64,000 nucleotides of DNA, from NCBI RefSeq assembly GCF_902141855.1, contig NZ_CABFVH010000017.1:1-64000 (forward strand), read 5' to 3'. The stretch is from Methylobacterium dankookense. GTDB taxonomy: Bacteria > Pseudomonadota > Alphaproteobacteria > Rhizobiales > Beijerinckiaceae. The notes under the pieces were generated by a model, which was not told the DNA's origin, did no database searches, and saw only the letters and a list, made by a program, of their open reading frames with translations. Position numbers and translations under genes: made by a program. Positions 7,697 to 16,506 of the stretch are shown here, piece by piece; the stretch's first letter is position 1, and each line of letters opens with the position of its first letter.

Positions 7697-8969
7697 TGGT
7701 GCGGGTGGGGCCTGGACGGACGAGATCGCCGATGGTCTCGAAGAAGCGCGTGGAATCGTTGTCGGCGAGCATCGCGGCCGGATCGAGGCCGGCGGCGCGG
7801 GCCCGCTTCAGCGTCGTCTCGTCGACGAGGCCGCCGGCCGGGTCGGTCGCCTCGCCGCGCCCGCCATCGGTGCCGTCCGTGTCGGCGGCGATGCCGCGGA
7901 TGCCGGTCTCGCCCGCGAGCGCGATGGCGAGCGCCAGGGCGTATTCCTGGTTCGGACCGCCATGGCCCTCGCCGCGGATGGTGACGGTGAGCTCGCCGCC
8001 CGAGATCAGCGCCACCTTGCGCCCATCCGCCTTGGCGCGCTTGGCCAGCTCCGCGTGCTCGGCGGCGACCTCGCGGGCCTCGCCCTCGAGGTCCGAGCCC
8101 AGCATCACCGGCTCGTAGCCGGCCTCGCGCGCAGCGGCGGCGGCCGCCTCCAGCGCGTCGATCGGACGCGCGATGATGCGGTACTCGGCCCGGGCGAAGG
8201 CCGGGTCGCCGGCCTTCGGGGTCTCGTTGTTGGGGTCGTTGAGGAGGCGCTGCGCCGCCTCGGGCAGGGGGATGCCGCGGCGCTCGCAGATGGCGCGCGC
8301 CTGCTCCAGGGTGGACGGGTCCGGCACGGTCGGCCCCGAGGCGATCACCGCCGGATCGTCGAAGGGCACGTCGGAGATCGCGAGCGTCAGGATCGAGCGG
8401 GCGTTGCGCGCGGCCATGGCGAGGCGCCCGCCCTTGATGCGCGAGAGGTGCTTGCGCACCGTGTTGATCTCGCCGATCGGCGCGCCGGAGCGCAGCATCG
8501 CGCGGGTGATCGCCTGCTTCTCCGCCAGCGTCAGGTCGCCGGCCGGGGCGATCCAGTTGGCCGAGCCGCCGCCGGAGAGCAGCACCAGCACCTCGTCGTC
8601 CGGGCCCGCCTCGCCCGCGATGCGCAGGGCCTCCTTGGTGGCCGCGATGCCGGCCTCGTCCGGCACCGGGTGCCCGGCCTCGACCATGTGGATGCCCGGG
8701 GCCTCCTGCCCGTAGCCGTGGCGGGCCACCGCGAGGCCGAGGATGCGCGCCTCCGGCACGCCGTGCTCCTCGCGGTAGAACCGGCTCGCCACCGCGGCCA
8801 TGCTGCCCCCGGCCTTGCCGGCGCCGAGGATGATCAGCCGGCCGGCGGGCGGCGGCGGCAGGTGGGCGCGCAGGCACTTCTCCGGATGGGCCGCGGCGAT
8901 CCCGGCGGCGAGGAAGCGGTCGAGATGGGTGCGGGCCTCTCGGACGGCAGGATCGGTGGGGGCGGTCAT
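7662..8969 (-). CDS. gck: Glycerate 2-kinase, MOFRL/GckA-type
   Basis: This 435-aa enzyme should phosphorylate D-glycerate to 2-phosphoglycerate with ATP, the step that returns serine-cycle carbon to central metabolism in methylotrophs. It shows the two-domain structure of the family: an N-terminal DUF4147 part with GAGKAGGSMA (near 49-58), VLLSGGGSANW and the INTVRKHLSRIKGGRLA block, and the C-terminal MOFRL domain with ISGGELTVTIRGEGHGGPNQE and ADTDGTDG. ATG 8969 follows GAGGAG. The length is as expected. It is divergent from the N-formylglutamate amidohydrolase-family gene at 9105 and overlaps the DUF1036 gene downstream. Other serine-cycle genes are not in this window. Confidence 0.93.
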   Translation of the reverse strand: MTAPTDPAVREARTHLDRFLAAGIAAAHPEKCLRAHLPPPPAGRLIILGAGKAGGSMAAVASRFYREEHGVPEARILGLAVARHGYGQEAPGIHMVEAGHPVPDEAGIAATKEALRIAGEAGPDDEVLVLLSGGGSANWIAPAGDLTLAEKQAITRAMLRSGAPIGEINTVRKHLSRIKGGRLAMAARNARSILTLAISDVPFDDPAVIASGPTVPDPSTLEQARAICERRGIPLPEAAQRLLNDPNNETPKAGDPAFARAEYRIIARPIDALEAAAAAAREAGYEPVMLGSDLEGEAREVAAEHAELAKRAKADGRKVALISGGELTVTIRGEGHGGPNQEYALALAIALAGETGIRGIAADTDGTDGGRGEATDPAGGLVDETTLKRARAAGLDPAAMLADNDSTRFFETIGDLVRPGPTRTNVNDCRIILVG

Positions 8970-9104
8970 GATGGCTCCTCGCGTGGGTCCCGTTTCCTCT
9001 CGTGCAGTCCTCGCCCTGATTCCCGGGCGACGGGCCGTTTTCTTGCCGTGAGCGCACGATCCTTGATACGTGCTTGCCCGAGGCCGCCGCGCGCGGCAAG
9101 GCTT

Positions 9105-9920
9105 ATGCGCGCGCCGACCCCGACGACACCAGCGAAGACACCAAGCGGCCCTGTGAACGCCCCCGCACGCCCCGAAAGCCCCGCGATCCATCCGGTCGAG
9201 ACGCTCCCCGGCGATCCGGCCTGCGGCCTGATCCTCGCCTGCGACCACGCCTCGAACCACGTGCCGCCCGACATCGATCTCGGCGTGGCGGAGACCGAGT
9301 TCGGCCGGCACATCGCCTACGACATCGGCGCGGCCGCGGTGACGCGCGCCCTCGCGGCGCATCTGAACGCGCCCGCGATCCTCACGAACTTCTCGCGCCT
9401 CATCATCGACCCCAACCGCGGCCGCGCCGACCCCACCCTGGTGATGCGCCTCTCCGACGGCGCCGTGGTGCCGGGCAACGCGCGCATCGACGCGGTCGGC
9501 AAGGCGGCGCGCATCGCCCGCTTCTACGAGCCCTTCGACCGCGCGATCGACGCCGCCGTCGCGGCGGCGCAGGCGGCCGGCGTCACGCCGATGCTGGTGA
9601 CGATCCACAGCTTCACCCCCTACTGGCGGGGCGTGGCGCGGCCCTGGCAGGTCGGCATCCTCTACGACCGCGACGAGCGCCTGGTCCGGCCGCTGATCGC
9701 GGCGCTCGAGGCCGACCCGGCCGCGCTGACGGTGGGCGACAACGAGCCCTATGGCGGCGGCCTGCCCGGCGATACGATCGACCGCCACGCCACCGCCCGC
9801 GGGCTGCCGAACGCGCTGGTGGAGATCCGCCAGGACCTGATCGCCGGGGCGGAGGGCCAGGCGGAATGGGCCGAACGCTTCGCCCACGCCCTGCGCCCGC
9901 TGATGCCCGCCCGCGCTTGA
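9105..9920 (+). CDS. N-formylglutamate amidohydrolase family protein
   Basis: A 271-aa protein of the FGase family (HutG-like), zinc hydrolases that release formate from N-formylglutamate in histidine breakdown or act on related N-acyl compounds. Diagnostic stretches are ILACDHASNHVPPDI, GRHIAYDIGAAAVTRALA, ILTNFSRLIIDPNRG and TIHSFTPYWRG, with GDNEPYGG near the end. No hut genes lie nearby, so the real substrate is open; adjacent serine-cycle kinase may hint at formyl-group metabolism, but this is speculation. ATG 9105 is used; GTG 9153 is an alternative closer to the conserved core. Probably cytoplasmic. Confidence 0.88.
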   Translation: MRAPTPTTPAKTPSGPVNAPARPESPAIHPVETLPGDPACGLILACDHASNHVPPDIDLGVAETEFGRHIAYDIGAAAVTRALAAHLNAPAILTNFSRLIIDPNRGRADPTLVMRLSDGAVVPGNARIDAVGKAARIARFYEPFDRAIDAAVAAAQAAGVTPMLVTIHSFTPYWRGVARPWQVGILYDRDERLVRPLIAALEADPAALTVGDNEPYGGGLPGDTIDRHATARGLPNALVEIRQDLIAGAEGQAEWAERFAHALRPLMPARA

Positions 9921-9977
9921 CGGCGGGCGCCGCGCCGCCGACCTGAGGCGGAATCCCGTCGCACACGGAGCGAGCCC

Positions 9978-10304
9978 ATGGACCCGATCAAGCCCGAGAT
10001 CGACGCGCAGACCCAGACCGAGTTGGAGGCTGCCGTCTTCCGCCGCCTCGTCAGCCATCTGCGCAACCGCACGGACGTGCAGAACATCGACCTGATGAAT
10101 CTCGCGGGCTTCTGCCGCAACTGCCTCTCGAACTGGCTGAAGGACGCGGCCGATGCGCAGGGCGTCGCACTCAGCAAGGACGAGAGCCGCGAGCACGTCT
10201 ACGGCATGCCCTACGAGGCCTGGAAGGCGGCCCACCAGAGCGAGGCGAGCCCGGCCCAGCAGGCGGCCTTCGCCAAGGCTTCGCCCGAATCGCACGGCCA
10301 CTGA
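9978..10304 (+). CDS. DUF1244 family protein
   Basis: This 108-aa protein is a close match to the small alphaproteobacterial DUF1244 family: FRRLVSHLRNRTDVQNIDLM, then LAGFCRNCLSNWLKDAA with the conserved C-R-N-C pair, and EHVYGMPYEAWK. The two cysteines could hold a metal or a disulfide. Function is not known. It begins 57 bases after the amidohydrolase gene on the same strand and is probably co-transcribed with it; GGAGCGAGCCC precedes the ATG. The last 20 residues are variable. Confidence 0.93.
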   Translation: MDPIKPEIDAQTQTELEAAVFRRLVSHLRNRTDVQNIDLMNLAGFCRNCLSNWLKDAADAQGVALSKDESREHVYGMPYEAWKAAHQSEASPAQQAAFAKASPESHGH

Positions 10305-10444
10305 GGCGCACGCGCCCCGCAAGCTTCCGGTAACTGCCCTGCACTACCACTCGGTGCGAGGGCGCGGGGCTCCGCGAGCCCGCCCGCCGCATCGAGAACG
10401 CGGCCGTCCCCACGGGGCGCCCCCCACAGGACACGAGGAATGCC

Positions 10445-10720
10445 ATGAACGCCCATGCGATGCCGAACGCAGACATCTCCGGTGCCGGCGGCGTCGCGGC
10501 CGAGGAGCTGAAGCAGTTCATCGAACGGATCGAGCGCCTGGAGGAGGAGAAGGCGGGCATCGCGGGCGACATCCGCGACGTCATGCAGGAGCTCAAGGGC
10601 CGCGGCTTCGACGTGAAGGCCGTCCGCGCGATCCTGAAGATCAGAAAGCAGGATCATTCGGAGCGCCAGGAGCAGGAAGCCATCCTTGAGCTCTACATGC
10701 AGGCGCTCGGGATGGCGTAG
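10445..10720 (+). CDS. GapR family DNA-binding protein (DUF2312)
   Basis: A 91-aa protein with the DUF2312 signature: AEELKQFIERIERLEEEKAG, then RGFDVKAVRAILKIRKQD and QEQEAILELYMQALGM. In Caulobacter, GapR is an essential nucleoid protein that binds overtwisted, AT-rich DNA ahead of polymerases and stimulates topoisomerases. The coiled-coil helix (residues 18-60) and the basic K-x-R-K patch are all present. The first 17 residues are a non-conserved extension. The ATG follows ACACGAGGA. Members are often present in several copies in Rhizobiales, so this one need not be the main copy. Confidence 0.9.
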   Translation: MNAHAMPNADISGAGGVAAEELKQFIERIERLEEEKAGIAGDIRDVMQELKGRGFDVKAVRAILKIRKQDHSERQEQEAILELYMQALGMA

Positions 10721-10784
10721 ATATCAAAGCCGTCCCCGCAGGCACTGCGATCTGCAACGGTCGATGCAGCCTGTCGTGGACCAC

Positions 10785-10997
10785 TTATTGCACTTTGCGG
10801 CACAAGGTCCGGCCATTGGCGATACGGCGAACGGCAGCCGCCTTCGCGGCGCGCTCGCCCGTATAGCCTTGATCGACATAGGCGAGGTCCACGCTGTCAC
10901 CGGACGCCTCTTGCGCGGCGTCCGCCAGCGTGGCCACCGCGGCGCGGGCATTGGCGGGCGTGACGTGCAGTGCCAGCAGCCGACCTTGAATTCGCAT
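10785..10997 (-). pseudogene. IS5-type transposase remnant
   Basis: A 70-codon minus-strand frame encodes LLALHVTPANARAAVATLAD, then GDSVDLAYVDQGYTGERAA. This matches the central segment of IS5-group DDE transposases, in which 'LA-VDQGY-GE' carries the second catalytic Asp. The segments before and after are missing or frameshifted, so it is a decayed fragment. A 53-bp palindromic repeat lies immediately upstream (11024-11076). Confidence 0.75.
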
Positions 10998-11023
10998 GGC
11001 TTGAATCGCTGATCTCGATCCAA

Positions 11024-11076
11024 CTCATACGACATCCGGGTGATCCCTTCGGGATGGCGGATGTCGCCTTCGCTCA
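11024..11076. repeat. 53-bp palindromic repeat, copy 1
   Basis: A 53-bp element containing GACATCCG and its complement CGGATGTC around a GATCCCTTCGGGAT inner hairpin. A second copy at 32742-32794 differs at one base. It is intergenic beside an IS5 remnant and may be a REP-type element or a piece of an insertion sequence. Confidence 0.75.
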
Positions 11077-11182
11077 AGCCCGCCGGACACTCTCGAAGCA
11101 TCGAAAGGAGGCGCTGGTCGAATCGCGACCGCGATGAAAACCCATGATGGGGCGCCTTTAGCGCTGGAGAATCTTAAAGCAA

Positions 11183-12094
11183 TCAGATCAGCGCATAGCC
11201 CGCGTCAATTCGCTCGATCCGTCCGCGGGCTGCCAGATGCATCCCGGTCACGCTCAGGCTCTCCGCCGCCGCACGGTCGAGGATGCGGCGGCGCGTCGCC
11301 AGCGCCTGGGCAGGATCGGCGTCCCAGATCACGGTCCAGTCCGGATGCGGCATCTGCAGCAGGCGCGAGTGGATGATGTCGCCCCAGATCAGCAGCCGCT
11401 CCGGTCCGTCCGTGATCAGCACGCCCATATGCCCCGGCGTATGGCCGGGCAGCGGCAGGGCATGCACGCCCGGCGCGAGTTCCGCGTCCCCGGAGACGCG
11501 GCGCGTCCGGTCGGCATAGGCCTCGAGCACCGCCTGCGCCGTGTCGAAGAACGGCGCCAGCGCCGCGGAGGCGTTGGCCCGTGCGCCTGCATCCGACCAA
11601 TGCGCGGCCTCCCGCTCCTGCAGCACGAGCTCGGCGTTCGGAAAGCGCGCGAGCCGGCTCGGCGTGAGCAGCCCGCCGGCATGGTCGGCATGCAGGTGCG
11701 TCAGCCAGATGGTCTCGACCTGATCCGGCCGCACGCCCTCGGCGGCGAGCGCCGCCGTCACCCGGTTGAAGCCCGGGCCGAGCACGGTGCCGCAGCCCGC
11801 ATCGAGCAGCCAGTGCCGCTCGCCACGCCGGATCAGGAAGGCATTGACCGGCTCGGGCGACGGACCGCCCGGCGGCAGGCCGGCCGCCTGCAGCAGGGCA
11901 CGACCGGCGGCGCTGTCGGCGGCCGGGATCATGCTCGGCTCCAGGGGGAAGTGACCGTCGCGCAGCGGCGTCACCGTGAAGGCACCGACCCGGCAGGGGC
12001 CTTCCGAGGCCGCCCTGGCCGCCTCCGGGCGCAAGCCGAGCGGCAGCAGGATCGAGCCGGCCAGCAGGCTGCGGCGGGTGAGCGGAAGCGGCAT
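11183..12094 (-). CDS. Exported metallo-beta-lactamase-fold hydrolase
   Basis: This 303-aa protein begins with a twin-arginine-like signal (TRRSLLAGSILLPLG, residues 6-20) ending near ARAA. The mature part is an MBL-fold hydrolase: WLTHLHADHAGG supplies the HxHxDH dinuclear metal site, with PLPGHTPGHMG (third His), GDIIHS (bridging Asp) and a final His in TGMHLA. This architecture is shared by lactonases, quorum-quenching enzymes and other hydrolases; substrate cannot be read from sequence. ATG 12094 has GGAG upstream. It is divergent from the sensor-kinase gene with 171 bases between, so the kinase/regulator pair may control it. Confidence 0.88.
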   Translation of the reverse strand: MPLPLTRRSLLAGSILLPLGLRPEAARAASEGPCRVGAFTVTPLRDGHFPLEPSMIPAADSAAGRALLQAAGLPPGGPSPEPVNAFLIRRGERHWLLDAGCGTVLGPGFNRVTAALAAEGVRPDQVETIWLTHLHADHAGGLLTPSRLARFPNAELVLQEREAAHWSDAGARANASAALAPFFDTAQAVLEAYADRTRRVSGDAELAPGVHALPLPGHTPGHMGVLITDGPERLLIWGDIIHSRLLQMPHPDWTVIWDADPAQALATRRRILDRAAAESLSVTGMHLAARGRIERIDAGYALI

Positions 12095-12265
12095 CTCGGG
12101 CTCCGGACAGGGCGATGCCCTCATCCTCCGGGTCGGATTGCCCGCCGGCCAGGGAAGCCGTCCCGCGCGTATCCGGGCATTCTTCCCGACGTGGCGTCCC
12201 ACGGCTTGCCCGAGGCGGTGCTTCCGGTGCCAAGTCGGGCCTCGCTTCGAGCCCGGCGACCATCC

Positions 12266-13600
12266 ATGAGCCTGCCCGCGCATCTCGGCCTCCGCCTCCT
12301 CGCCGTCGCCCTGCTGTGCTGTGCAGGCGCGGTCGCCTGGACCGTCTGGGAGGCGCAGGCGAGCCTGCGGGCCGAGGCCGCGGTTTCGGCCACGCGGATC
12401 GCGGCGCAGTACGCGCGCCAGCCGGGCCTCGGCAGCGCCGGGCCGGCGGCGATGCCGGCCGCCGCGCCGCAGCCGGCATCGGCCATCCTCACCCTCCTGC
12501 CCGGCATCTGCGCCGAGATCCGCCTCGCCGCGGAAGCCGCGCGCCGCCATTGCGGCGACTGGGACGGGCTCGACGCGGCGCCCGACTGGCTGCGAACCAT
12601 GCTGGCGAGGGACGCGAGCCCGGCATTGCGCGACATCGTCTATCGCGGCCGCGTCATCGGCAGCGTCGCGGCCTGGCCCGATCCCGCAGCGGCCGCGGCC
12701 CGAGCGTGGCGTCAGACGCGCCTCGCGGGCGGCCTCGCCCTCGCGCTCGCCGCCACGACGGCGCTCCTCGGCTGGATCGCCGCCGCCCGCCTCGTCGCGC
12801 CCGCCGCGCGGATCGTCCAGGGCCTGGAGAGCCTCGGCGCAGACGCGCAGCGTCGTCCCCTGCCGCGCTTCGCCGCCGCCGAGTTCGACCGGATCGCGGT
12901 CGCCTGCAACGGGCTCGCCCAGCGCCTCGCCCGCGCCGAGGCCGAGCGCGCCGACCTGTTGCAGCGCCTCGTCACGGTTCAGGAGGAGGAGCGGCAGGCG
13001 CTCGCCCGCGACCTGCACGATGCCTTCGGCCAGTGCCTGGCGGCGGTGGGCGCGCGCGCCGCCGCGATCGAGCTGGCCGCGCCGCCGGATCGCGAGGATC
13101 TGCGCGAGGATGCCCGCGGCATCGAGTCCGTCGTCGCGACCATGCGCGCGAGTTTGCGCGGAGCCCTGGCGCGCCTGGAACTTCCGGACCTCACCGAGGC
13201 CGGGCTCGTGGAGGCACTCCGCAACCTCATCACGGGCTGGCGGTCGCAGTTCCGGGCCGGACCGAGCCTCCATCTCGACATCGCCGGCGACCTCTCCAGC
13301 CTGCCGCCGGACGCCGCGGCGAGCCTCTACCGGATCGCGCAGGAACTCCTCACCAACGCGCTGCGCCACGGCCGGCCGAGCCGCGTCTTCCTGCGCCTGG
13401 AGCGGGCGGAGACCGGTCTGCGGACGGCGATGCTCACGGTGGACGACGATGGCGGGGGCGATGCCGCCCGCGCGATGGCCGCGCCGGGCCGCGGCCTCAC
13501 CGGCATCCGGGCGCGGCTCGCCGCCCTCGGCGGCAGCCTGTCGCTCACCGGAACGGGGAGCGGCATCCGTGCCCGCGCCAGAGTCCCGACGGCGGCCTGA
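12266..13600 (+). CDS. Sensor histidine kinase, NarL/UhpB type (HisKA_3)
   Basis: A 444-aa membrane kinase. A first TM segment (about residues 8-26) and a second (about 155-178) enclose a roughly 130-residue periplasmic sensor with two Cys. A HAMP-like segment follows, then the phosphoacceptor box ERQALARDLHDAFGQ with His251, and the ATPase domain with the N-box AQELLTNALRHG and G-boxes DDDGGG and GRGLTGIRARLAALGG. The spacing after the His box is that of HisKA_3 kinases, which partner with LuxR-type regulators; one is encoded seven bases downstream. The signal is unknown. ATG 12266 gives a proper N-terminal TM segment. Confidence 0.92.
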   Translation: MSLPAHLGLRLLAVALLCCAGAVAWTVWEAQASLRAEAAVSATRIAAQYARQPGLGSAGPAAMPAAAPQPASAILTLLPGICAEIRLAAEAARRHCGDWDGLDAAPDWLRTMLARDASPALRDIVYRGRVIGSVAAWPDPAAAAARAWRQTRLAGGLALALAATTALLGWIAAARLVAPAARIVQGLESLGADAQRRPLPRFAAAEFDRIAVACNGLAQRLARAEAERADLLQRLVTVQEEERQALARDLHDAFGQCLAAVGARAAAIELAAPPDREDLREDARGIESVVATMRASLRGALARLELPDLTEAGLVEALRNLITGWRSQFRAGPSLHLDIAGDLSSLPPDAAASLYRIAQELLTNALRHGRPSRVFLRLERAETGLRTAMLTVDDDGGGDAARAMAAPGRGLTGIRARLAALGGSLSLTGTGSGIRARARVPTAA

Positions 13601-13607
13601 GGCTGTC

Positions 13608-14264
13608 ATGATGCGCATCATCCTCATCGACGACCATCCGGTCGTGCGCGAGGGCTACCGCCGCCTGCTGGAGCGGCAGCCGGGCTTGAGCGTCGTGGCG
13701 GAGGGGGAGAGCGCGGCGGAGGCCTATCGCCTCTACAAGGCGCATGCGCCGGACCTCGTCATCCTCGACCTGTCGCTGCCCGGCCCGAGCGGCATCGAAG
13801 CCATCCGGCATATTCGCCAACGGGATGGGGCGGCGCAGATCCTGGTGTTCAGCATGCGGACGGGCGCGGCCATCGTGCGCCAGGCCTTCGCCGCAGGCGC
13901 GCGCGGCTATGTCAGCAAGGCGAGCCCGCCGCGCGAGCTGTTGGCGGCGGTGGCCGGCGTGCTCCGCGGCGAGCGGGCCATGAGCACCGACATCGCGCAT
14001 GCGGTCGCGCAGGACGAGGTGGCCGGCGGGCGCGCGGCGCTCGATGACCTGAGCCCGCGGGAGCTCGAGATCCTGAGCCTGACGGCGGCCGGGGCGACGG
14101 CGCAGGCCGTGGCCGAGGCGCTGTGCCTGAGCCTGAAGACGGTGCACAACAATCTCTCGGCGATCCGCGCCAAGCTCGGCGCGCGCACGGATGCGCACCT
14201 CGTCTGGATCGCAGTCGGGGCCGGGCTCGTGTCGGCGCCCGAGGCGCCACCTCTGGCCGAATGA
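13608..14264 (+). CDS. LuxR/NarL-family response regulator
   Basis: This 218-aa regulator has a receiver domain (residues 1-120) with acidic pocket DD at 8-9, phosphoacceptor Asp54 in LVILDLSLPG, Ser/Thr near 82 and Lys in YVSKAS, followed by a LuxR-type helix-turn-helix (about 150-210): LSPRELEILSLTAAGATAQA and LCLSLKTVHNNLSAIRAKLG. The usual 'TVK/KTV' recognition helix is present. It follows the kinase by seven bases, clearly one operon, and is likely phosphorylated by it. The divergent MBL hydrolase gene is the simplest candidate target. Confidence 0.93.
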   Translation: MMRIILIDDHPVVREGYRRLLERQPGLSVVAEGESAAEAYRLYKAHAPDLVILDLSLPGPSGIEAIRHIRQRDGAAQILVFSMRTGAAIVRQAFAAGARGYVSKASPPRELLAAVAGVLRGERAMSTDIAHAVAQDEVAGGRAALDDLSPRELEILSLTAAGATAQAVAEALCLSLKTVHNNLSAIRAKLGARTDAHLVWIAVGAGLVSAPEAPPLAE

Positions 14265-14277
14265 GGGACCCGCGATC

Positions 14278-14640
14278 TCAGGCCGCGCGATCCGTCGGCG
14301 CCCTCATCCGCAGATACAGCTTGGAGCCGACCTCGACGATCGCCCGGATGGCCGGGATCAGCTCCTCGCCGAGGTCGGTCAGGGCGTAATCGACGCTCGG
14401 CGGGGTCGTCGCCAGCACGGACCGGACGAGCACGCCGCGCTCTTCGAGATCCTTCAGGCGCACGCTCAGCACCTTGGCCGAGATCCTCGGCATCGCCCGG
14501 CGCAACTCGGAGAAGCGGCGCGCACCCTCGCTCAGGTTCCAGATGATCTCCGGCGTCCAGGCCCCGCCCAGCAGGCTCATGCAGGCCGACATCGGGCAGC
14601 CCGGCGGCGGGGGAACCTTCTTCCTGAGCTTCAGAGCCAT
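14278..14640 (-). CDS. HxlR-family winged-helix regulator
   Basis: A 120-aa regulator with the HxlR layout: a Cys-containing N-terminus (GCPMSACMSLLGGAWTPEII), then the helix-turn-helix GARRFSELRRAMPRISAKVLS, RLKDLEERGVLVR and the closing wing VDYALTDLGEELIPAI. The Cys near the start of the domain is the one used by redox-sensing members such as QorR/YodB. ATG 14640 matches family N-termini. The gene is divergent from a glutathione transferase gene across 136 bases, so it may repress that gene and the oxidoreductase beyond in response to electrophiles; this is inference from arrangement. Confidence 0.9.
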   Translation of the reverse strand: MALKLRKKVPPPPGCPMSACMSLLGGAWTPEIIWNLSEGARRFSELRRAMPRISAKVLSVRLKDLEERGVLVRSVLATTPPSVDYALTDLGEELIPAIRAIVEVGSKLYLRMRAPTDRAA

Positions 14641-14776
14641 GACACGCACCCGAAATCCGGCCGGCAACCTGGTTTCCGGGACGATACTCGAAAACACCAG
14701 TCACCGGAAGTTACCGGGTTTCCAAAGGTAACGAGGCCGTCTACCGCTCCATGCCGTTCCCCAGCGGAGACATCCC

Positions 14777-15394
14777 ATGAAGCTCTTCTACGCTCCTGGC
14801 GCCTGCTCGCTCTCGCCGCATATCGTCCTGCGCGAAATCGGCCTGCCGTTCGCGCTCGAAGCCGTCGACCTCAAGAGCAAGACGACCGAGTCCGGCGCGG
14901 ATTTCACGGCCATCAATCCGAAAGGGTACGTCCCTGCGCTGCAGCTCGAGGACGGCGAGGTCCTGACCGAGGGCGCGGCCATCGTGCAGTACCTGGCCGA
15001 CAGGCACGCCCCCGGCACCCTCGCCCCCGTCGCCGGCACGGTCGAGCGCGCCCGGCTCAACGGCCACCTGAACTTCATCTCGGCCGAGCTGCACAAGGCG
15101 TTCGGACCGCTCTTCAATCCGGCGCTCGCGCCGGAGGCGCGCGAGGCGGCGGTCGCGAATCTCGGTCGCAAGCTCGATGTCGTCGAAGCCGCGCTCGCCG
15201 ATGGTCGTCCCTTCCTCACGGGAGCGGATTTCACCGTCGCCGATGTCTATCTGTTCGTGGTCCTGAGCTGGGCGCCGCATCTCGGCATCGATCTCGGCCG
15301 CTGGCCGCATCTCGGTGCGTTCAGCCAGCGCGTCTCCACGCGCGCGGCCGTCCAGACCGCGCTGGCGGCGGAGGGCTTGCAGAAGGCGGCGTAA
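14777..15394 (+). CDS. gstA: Glutathione S-transferase
   Basis: A 205-aa cytosolic GST of the bacterial beta class. The thioredoxin-like N-terminal domain (1-80) has MKLFYAPGACSLSPHIVLRE with the Cys10 and Ser11 typical of beta-class enzymes that use Cys near glutathione, the cis-Pro loop GYVPALQLEDG and TEGAAIVQYLAD for the gamma-glutamyl contact. The C-terminal helical domain (90-203) carries FTVADVYLFVVL, the N-capping box. ATG 14777 follows AGCGGAGACATCCC. It probably conjugates electrophiles, in line with a divergent HxlR regulator and a downstream flavin oxidoreductase. Confidence 0.94.
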   Translation: MKLFYAPGACSLSPHIVLREIGLPFALEAVDLKSKTTESGADFTAINPKGYVPALQLEDGEVLTEGAAIVQYLADRHAPGTLAPVAGTVERARLNGHLNFISAELHKAFGPLFNPALAPEAREAAVANLGRKLDVVEAALADGRPFLTGADFTVADVYLFVVLSWAPHLGIDLGRWPHLGAFSQRVSTRAAVQTALAAEGLQKAA

Positions 15395-15486
15395 CGGAAG
15401 CCGACGGGCGGCGGGCTCCGGTCCGCCGCCCGACGCAAGCCCATTCCGGCCGACCGCATGCGAAGCGGCATGCCATAGCGGATGTG

Positions 15487-16506
15487 ATGATGAAGAAGAT
15501 CGGATTCCTGTCGTTCGGGCATTGGTCGCCGGCATCGCAGTCGGAGGCACGCTCCGCGCGCGACACGCTGCTGCAGTCGATCGATCTCGCCGTGGCGGCG
15601 GAGGAGCTCGGCGCGGACGGCGCCTATTTCCGGGTTCATCACTTCGCACGGCAGCTCGCCTCGCCCTTTCCGCTGCTCGCGGCGATCGGGGCCAGGACCA
15701 AGCGCATCGAGATCGGCACCGGCGTCATCGACATGCGCTACGAGAACCCGTTCTACATGGTCGAGGATGCCGGCTCGGCGGACCTGATCGCGGGCGGGCG
15801 CCTCCAGCTCGGCATCAGCCGAGGCTCGCCCGAGCAAGTCGTCGATGGCTGGCGGCATTTCGGCCACGCCCCGCGCGAGGGCGAGAGCGACGCCGATATG
15901 GGGCGGCGGCACGCCGAGGTGTTTCTCGACCTGCTGAAGGGAGACGGCTTCGCGCAGCCCAATCCGCGGCCGATGTTTCCCAATCCGCCCGGCCTGCTGC
16001 GCCTCGAGCCGCATGCGGACGGGTTGCGCGAGCGGATCTGGTGGGGCTCGGCCTCCGACGCCACCGCTCTCTGGGCCGCGCGGCAGGGCATGAACCTGCA
16101 AAGCTCGACGCTCAAGGCCGACGAGACCGGCGAGCCGTTCCACATCCAGCAGGCGCGGCAGATCCGCCGCTATCGGCAGGCCTGGAAGGAGGCGGGACAC
16201 CTCCGTGAGCCGCGCGTCTCCGTCTCGCGGTCGATCTTCGCCCTCGTGAGCGACCGCGACCGCGCCTATTTCGGGCGCGGCGAGAGCAGCGACCAGATCG
16301 GCATCATCGACAACATGCGGGCGGTGTTCGGCCGCTCCTACGCCGCGGAGCCGGAACGGCTGATCGATGACCTGAAGGCCGACGAGGCCATCGCCGAGGC
16401 GGACACCTTGCTGCTCACCGTGCCGAACCAGCTGGGCGTGGCCTACAATGCCCATGTCATCGAGGCCATCCTGAAGCATGTCGCCCCGGCGCTCGGCTGG
16501 CGGTGA
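15487..16506 (+). CDS. LLM-class flavin-dependent oxidoreductase
   Basis: This 339-aa protein is a luciferase-like monooxygenase family member with a TIM-barrel fold that binds FMN or F420. Features seen are IGFLSFGHWSP at the start, AEELGADGAYFRVHHFARQL, IEIGTGVIDMRYENPFYMVE and GGRLQLGISRGSPEQV, each at the family positions. The substrate is unknown; many relatives degrade alkanesulfonates or small xenobiotics or act as nitroreductases. The start is ATG 15487 or the next codon. It follows the glutathione transferase gene on the same strand by 92 bases, and the two may share HxlR control. Confidence 0.9.
   Translation: MMKKIGFLSFGHWSPASQSEARSARDTLLQSIDLAVAAEELGADGAYFRVHHFARQLASPFPLLAAIGARTKRIEIGTGVIDMRYENPFYMVEDAGSADLIAGGRLQLGISRGSPEQVVDGWRHFGHAPREGESDADMGRRHAEVFLDLLKGDGFAQPNPRPMFPNPPGLLRLEPHADGLRERIWWGSASDATALWAARQGMNLQSSTLKADETGEPFHIQQARQIRRYRQAWKEAGHLREPRVSVSRSIFALVSDRDRAYFGRGESSDQIGIIDNMRAVFGRSYAAEPERLIDDLKADEAIAEADTLLLTVPNQLGVAYNAHVIEAILKHVAPALGWR

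Noticed and set aside
8970..10322. The minus-strand frame extends far upstream of the glycerate kinase, which would make an 886-residue fusion
   Set aside because: The kinase domain starts at 8969 with a GAGGAG site, and the upstream part is antisense to the amidohydrolase-family and DUF1244 genes.
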